From positions 1 to 7,873 of the forward strand of contig JAADGY010000037.1 of NCBI GenBank assembly GCA_013152165.1: DNA of 7,873 bases, in the 5' to 3' direction. Source of the DNA: a bacterium (GTDB taxonomy: Bacteria > Patescibacteriota > Microgenomatia > JAADGY01). Within the stretch, counting starts at the first letter, position 1, and every line of letters starts with the position of its first letter. Position numbers and translations under genes: made by a program. This document shows, in pieces, positions 5,654-7,873 of the stretch. The notes under the pieces were generated by a model that was not told where the DNA came from, made no database searches, and worked only from the letters and a program-made list of their open reading frames with translations.

Positions 5654-5681
5654 ACATTTGACATTTGAGTTTTGAGATTTA
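5654..5681. repeat. Second AT-rich heptamer block
   Basis: Four consecutive 7-bp units, ACATTTG, ACATTTG, AGTTTTG and AGATTTA, follow the NNATTTR pattern of the array at 5539-5605. The block contains a perfect TTGACA at 5658-5663 but has no -10 box at the proper distance, and it ends 15 bp before the tRNA promoter's TATAAT. Confidence 0.55.
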
Positions 5682-5702
5682 CTAACACCTTCTTTGTATA
5701 AT
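5672..5702 (+). promoter_or_regulatory. Promoter of the tRNA Val-Arg-Lys cluster
   Basis: A perfect TATAAT (5697-5702) ends 10 nt before the first base of tRNA-Val, the right distance for a short precursor leader. TTGAGA (5672-5677, 4 of 6) lies 19 nt upstream, a wide but usable spacing. The -10 box is secure; the -35 box is not. Confidence 0.65.
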
Positions 5703-5712
5703 TAATCAGTCA

Positions 5713-5786
5713 GGGCGATTAGCTCAGTTGGCTAGAGCGTTCGGTTTACATCCGAAAGGCCGGGGGTTCAAGTCCCTCATCGCCCA
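5713..5786 (+). tRNA. tRNA-Val (anticodon UAC)
   Basis: The 74-nt cloverleaf has acceptor GGGCGAT paired with ATCGCCC, a D-arm GCTC..GAGC, anticodon stem TTCGG/CCGAA around TTTACAT (anticodon TAC), and a T-loop TTCAAGT on GGGGG/CCCTC with one G-U pair. The discriminator is A. CCA is not encoded (ACAAA follows), so it must be added by CCA-adding enzyme. It is the first tRNA of a three-gene transcript. Confidence 0.95.
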
Positions 5787-5790
5787 CAAA

Positions 5791-5867
5791 GCTCCCGTAG
5801 CTCAGCCGGATAGAGCGACTCCCTTCTAAGGAGTAGGCCGCAGGTTCAAGTCCTGCCGGGAGCGCCA
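5791..5867 (+). tRNA. tRNA-Arg (anticodon UCU), with encoded CCA
   Basis: Acceptor GCTCCCG pairs perfectly with CGGGAGC, the anticodon stem ACTCC/GGAGT holds loop CTTCTAA (anticodon TCT), and the T-arm is GCAGG/CCTGC with loop TTCAAGT. The body ends with discriminator G at 5864 and is followed by CCA at 5865-5867. The neighbouring tRNAs have no CCA, so this could be an encoded end or chance. It begins 4 nt after tRNA-Val, so the two are clearly processed from one transcript. Confidence 0.95.
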
Positions 5868-5891
5868 AAGACTCTGTTAAAATAAAGGTCT

Positions 5892-5964
5892 GGGTCCGTA
5901 GCTCAATTGGCAGAGCAGCTGCCTCTTAAGCAGCTGGTTGTGGGTTCGAGTCCCACCGGGCTCA
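5892..5964 (+). tRNA. tRNA-Lys (anticodon CUU)
   Basis: The 73-nt gene has acceptor GGGTCCG paired with CGGGCTC using two G-U wobbles, a D-arm GCTC..GAGC, anticodon stem GCTGC/GCAGC with loop CTCTTAA (anticodon CTT), and a T-arm GTGGG/CCCAC with loop TTCGAGT. The discriminator is A and CCA is not encoded. It reads AAG codons and is the last gene of the cluster, 7 nt before the terminator stem. Confidence 0.95.
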
Positions 5965-5970
5965 CAAACT

Positions 5971-6019
5971 ACTCCCTTAAGCGTGATTTGACCACACTTA
6001 AGGGAGTGTTTTTTGTTTT
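5971..6019 (+). terminator. Rho-independent terminator of the tRNA cluster
   Basis: ACTCCCTTAAG (5971-5981) pairs perfectly with CTTAAGGGAGT (5997-6007). Three further pairs follow after one C-A mismatch, closing a 7-nt loop (5986-5992). GTTTTTTGTTTT follows directly on the plus strand. It ends the Val-Arg-Lys transcript. On the minus strand the stem lacks a T-run, so it should work in one direction only. Confidence 0.9.
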
Positions 6020-6052
6020 GACCATTTGATCATTCGAATTTCGTGCTTGTTT

Positions 6053-6140
6053 TATCGCCAACGGCGGATGCAATCTCGCCAAAGGCGGACCTGTCTCGCC
6101 GAAACGCTAGTGAAGGCGAAACCGCCTCTGGCGGGCGATA
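6053..6140. repeat. Cluster of TCGCCnnnGGCGGA palindromes with an outer inverted repeat
   Basis: TCGCC-AAC-GGCGGA (6055-6068) and TCGCC-AAA-GGCGGA (6076-6089) are nearly identical and 21 bp apart. CCGCC-TCT-GGCGG (6122-6134) follows, and TCGCC (6096-6100) faces AGGCGA (6114-6119). The block is bounded by TATCGCC (6053-6059) and its exact complement GGCGATA (6134-6140), so it could fold as one branched structure. It lies between the tRNA terminator and the 3' end of the nuclease-fusion gene. No T-run follows on either strand. Confidence 0.65.
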
Positions 6141-6143
6141 TTC

Positions 6144-6178
6144 GGATTTAGAATTTTCTATCTTATTACCTATTACTT
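6144..6178. repeat. AT-rich heptamer remnant right of the tRNA island
   Basis: GGATTTA (6144-6150) and GAATTTT (6151-6157) continue the heptamer pattern found left of the tRNAs, and ATTACCT-ATTACTT (6165-6178) is another 7-bp tandem pair. As at 5599-5612, a GGATTTA unit sits right beside a GC-rich palindrome, here with the order reversed. Confidence 0.45.
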
Positions 6179-6207
6179 ATCCTCTGCCTCTTTATTCCCT
6201 TTTTACT

Positions 6208-7710
6208 TTATAAAATCACCTTCTCCAACTCCTCCAAAATCCTAACCATAGCCAACGTATCCAACCGACAATACTCGCGCAAGTCAGACATAATCTTTTC
6301 CTTTTGCCCTTGGTTTTTCCCCATCAAAACCGTCTCCATCCACGTCCTTCTAGCCAGCAAGCCATCGGACACCTCTAACTCTTGATAGCTTAACTCCGGC
6401 GCCAGCACCGGCAAAACCTTTTTTATCGAAGCGCTTCCAAAAAAATCCTTATCAACAAACCACATCTTAGCAAACGGAACCATCAAATCATCGATCCGGC
6501 TGTTTAAACTCTCCAAAAAATCCTTTTCCTCCGGATACAACTTGGCCATTCGATCATTACACCCCTTTTCATAATTCATATTCCAAACCAAAACCGTTCC
6601 CCTGTCTTTAACATCCAACTTTAACTTAGCTATCAAAGCCGGCATTGGGTTTGTTTTCTCTTGGTGCAAATACTCCATATGTTTCAACTTGCCTCCCGGC
6701 TTCTCCAAAACATGCAGTGAATACTGGAAAGGATAATCTTTATAAGGCTGACAGCCGTCAAAAACCGGTATCACAGCCGAAAACGTTTCATAATCCAAAA
6801 AATACAAAGGGTACTTTAAACCTTCTACAAACTGCCTGATTCTATCTTTATCTATAATCCGTTTATTGTCCCTAGTAGTTTGAATCTGCGCCACCTGCTT
6901 AGCCCGCACCGCCAACTCTTCCGGCACATCATTAATCCTGACAATATTCATATCCTCTAACCGGCCTATCTGCTCAGCGTTTGGATAGCTTAAGTTATAA
7001 ATACTGTACCGGTCAAGACCGTTATTTATGTGTTTGAACACCTGCATCCAATCCTCAAACCAATTAGTCCCCGGCACTCCTAATCTATTCACAAACCTGG
7101 GGGAAATATCCGGCATATCCCTTTGTTTTAGGATCGCAAACGCCTCGCCTATCTGCTTTTCAGTTAGCCCTACCAACTCCCTAACCGCCTCGGTTACATC
7201 AGTTCGAGCCGTCAACTTTTCCGGCTCTATATCGCCCTTTCGAACATATTCGTTGTTAACATGCAAAACCAAAACTCTATTCACCTTGATGCCCGCTTTT
7301 TCTAAAACAATCACCTGAAAAGCCAAATCATAATAATGCTCCGGCTTGGCTCTGGTACTGCTTTTGATTTCTATAAGATCAAACGCCTCCGCCCCAACCC
7401 GATCTAAAACATCAACAATGCAGGTTATGCCCCCCACCTCAAACCTGCCTTGCAGGATAGTTTTAGCTCCCGAAGCCAAACTCTCTGCCGTCCGCTGCGG
7501 CAGCGATAAATATTCCTTGAAATTATCAAATCCTAACCTAACCGCTCCCGGAAACAACTGCTCAGCATAGCTTTCAAACTCATGCCCAGCGTCAAACATC
7601 GCCTGCAGGTTGTCATCAATATCAGGCAATCTATACTTCTCATATTTTTTCAGCCACAACCACGCCGGATGGCGCAAAAAAAGCATATAATCAGATTTTG
7701 ATAAACTCAT
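6208..7710 (-). CDS. Predicted two-nuclease protein: RecB/Cas4-like PD-(D/E)XK domain plus DUF2779 RNase H-like exonuclease domain
   Basis: This 500-residue protein matches the TM0106/DUF2779 pattern, in which a RecB/Cas4-like nuclease precedes a DEDD-type 3'-5' exonuclease fold. The first domain (about 1-230) opens with SKSDYMLFLRHP, has GHEFE with His43, then Asp100 (VDVLDR), Glu114-Ile-Lys116 (LIEIKSS) and Gln132, the expected PD-(D/E)XK core. The second domain (about 295-500) has LDYETF with Asp306/Glu308, a VWNMNYEKG segment near 375-383 in the motif II position, and Tyr480/Asp484 (YCRLDT) as motif III. Family members, as I recall them, usually have a Cys early in the N-terminal SKS...CP motif and an iron-sulphur cysteine set; here that place is His14 and only four scattered Cys remain, so the cluster is probably absent. 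The biological role of such proteins is not established. ATG 7710 is preceded by AAAGGA at only 3 nt. Confidence 0.8.
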   Translation of the reverse strand: MSLSKSDYMLFLRHPAWLWLKKYEKYRLPDIDDNLQAMFDAGHEFESYAEQLFPGAVRLGFDNFKEYLSLPQRTAESLASGAKTILQGRFEVGGITCIVDVLDRVGAEAFDLIEIKSSTRAKPEHYYDLAFQVIVLEKAGIKVNRVLVLHVNNEYVRKGDIEPEKLTARTDVTEAVRELVGLTEKQIGEAFAILKQRDMPDISPRFVNRLGVPGTNWFEDWMQVFKHINNGLDRYSIYNLSYPNAEQIGRLEDMNIVRINDVPEELAVRAKQVAQIQTTRDNKRIIDKDRIRQFVEGLKYPLYFLDYETFSAVIPVFDGCQPYKDYPFQYSLHVLEKPGGKLKHMEYLHQEKTNPMPALIAKLKLDVKDRGTVLVWNMNYEKGCNDRMAKLYPEEKDFLESLNSRIDDLMVPFAKMWFVDKDFFGSASIKKVLPVLAPELSYQELEVSDGLLARRTWMETVLMGKNQGQKEKIMSDLREYCRLDTLAMVRILEELEKVIL

Positions 7711-7722
7711 AATTCCTTTATA
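7711..7722 (-). promoter_or_regulatory. Start region of the nuclease-fusion gene: -10-like box or ribosome site
   Basis: On the minus strand TATAAA (7717-7722, 5 of 6 to TATAAT) ends exactly 6 nt before ATG 7710. An overlapping AAAGGA (7714-7719) looks like a Shine-Dalgarno sequence but stands only 3 nt from the ATG, too close for normal use. No good -35 hexamer is seen; another -10-like TATATT lies at 7735-7740. The two readings cannot be separated from sequence alone. Confidence 0.4.
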
Positions 7723-7807
7723 AAAACAATAACTAATATAATCTTATCACTACCCTTAATAAATCTTCGTCATTGCCATCCTTGAAGCAAAAAAACCTTT
7801 AATTTAA

Positions 7808-7816
7808 TGCTATAAT
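7808..7816 (+). promoter_or_regulatory. Extended -10 promoter of tRNA-Gly
   Basis: TGCTATAAT combines a TGn extension with a perfect TATAAT and ends 18 nt before the tRNA-Gly 5' end. TTGAAG (7782-7787) is 23 nt upstream, too far for a regular -35 box, so the extended -10 element is probably the main determinant. Confidence 0.6.
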
Positions 7817-7834
7817 CGGATTGTAAACACACTC

Positions 7835-7873
7835 GCGGGAGTGGCTCAGTTGGTAGAGCGTCTCCTTGCCAAG
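7835..7873 (+). tRNA. tRNA-Gly (anticodon GCC), 5' part cut by right edge
   Basis: The visible part has acceptor strand GCGGGAG, TG, D-arm GCTC..GAGC, anticodon-stem strand TCTCC and loop TTGCCAA with anticodon GCC, then one G of the 3' stem strand. The T-arm and 3' acceptor strand lie outside the window, so the fold cannot be fully checked. Confidence 0.88.

Noticed and set aside
5658..5663. Perfect TTGACA as -35 box of the tRNA promoter
   Set aside because: It is 33 nt from the TATAAT, too far, and it falls inside the ACATTTG heptamer repeat.
5539..5681. CRISPR array or plant-type telomere repeat (TTTAGGG-like)
   Set aside because: Units are 7 bp without spacers, so not CRISPR; unit ends vary and the block is flanked by bacterial tRNA and protein genes, so not telomeric contamination.
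1..7873. Recoding of TGA to glycine as in some CPR lineages
   Set aside because: No gene needs a TGA read through. The absence of TGA stops in five complete genes is too small a sample to argue for recoding.

Overview
The window looks like a piece of a Candidate Phyla Radiation (Patescibacteria) chromosome, possibly Microgenomates-like. The placement rests on protein style and gene mix, not on a marker gene: a GT4 glycosyltransferase opening with a 'HYR..EKDGVSLEIEKR' stretch, an Atm1-like half ABC exporter, a divergent Ham1-type protein, a two-nuclease (TM0106/DUF2779-type) protein, sparse Shine-Dalgarno sites, and spacers filled with AT-rich word repeats and small GC-rich palindromes. The genes read well in the standard code. 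The five complete genes stop with TAA (four) or TAG (one), and none needs TGA read as an amino acid.

Layout: 1-850 (minus) is the N-terminal 283 residues of a GT4 glycosyltransferase that runs off the left edge. A 133-bp divergent spacer carries two back-to-back promoters, each placing its -10 box exactly 6 nt before an ATG (leaderless starts). 984-1922 (plus) is a proline iminopeptidase with an intact catalytic triad. It converges on, and overlaps by 11 bp, a minus-strand pair: an ABC exporter (2545-4284) followed after 3 nt by a Ham1/RdgB-like nucleotide pyrophosphatase homologue (1912-2541). Upstream of that pair lies an unrecognised 267-residue, probably membrane-associated protein (4369-5172, minus). 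From about 5173 to 6207 there is no protein gene. This kilobase holds a tRNA cluster (Val-UAC, Arg-UCU, Lys-CUU) with its own promoter and a strong terminator, flanked on both sides by heptamer-like AT repeats and TCGCCnnnGGCGGA palindromes. 6208-7710 (minus) is the nuclease-fusion protein. It diverges from a tRNA-Gly(GCC) gene cut by the right edge.

The ABC exporter and Ham1-like gene are almost certainly co-transcribed; the other genes look like single units. No known defence island, CRISPR array, integrase or transposase was seen. The most unusual signals are the repeated -10-to-ATG spacing of 6-7 nt, the 7-bp-periodic AT repeats and palindromes bracketing the tRNA island, the unrecognised membrane-like protein, and a strong C-over-G bias of the plus strand that holds regardless of gene direction.
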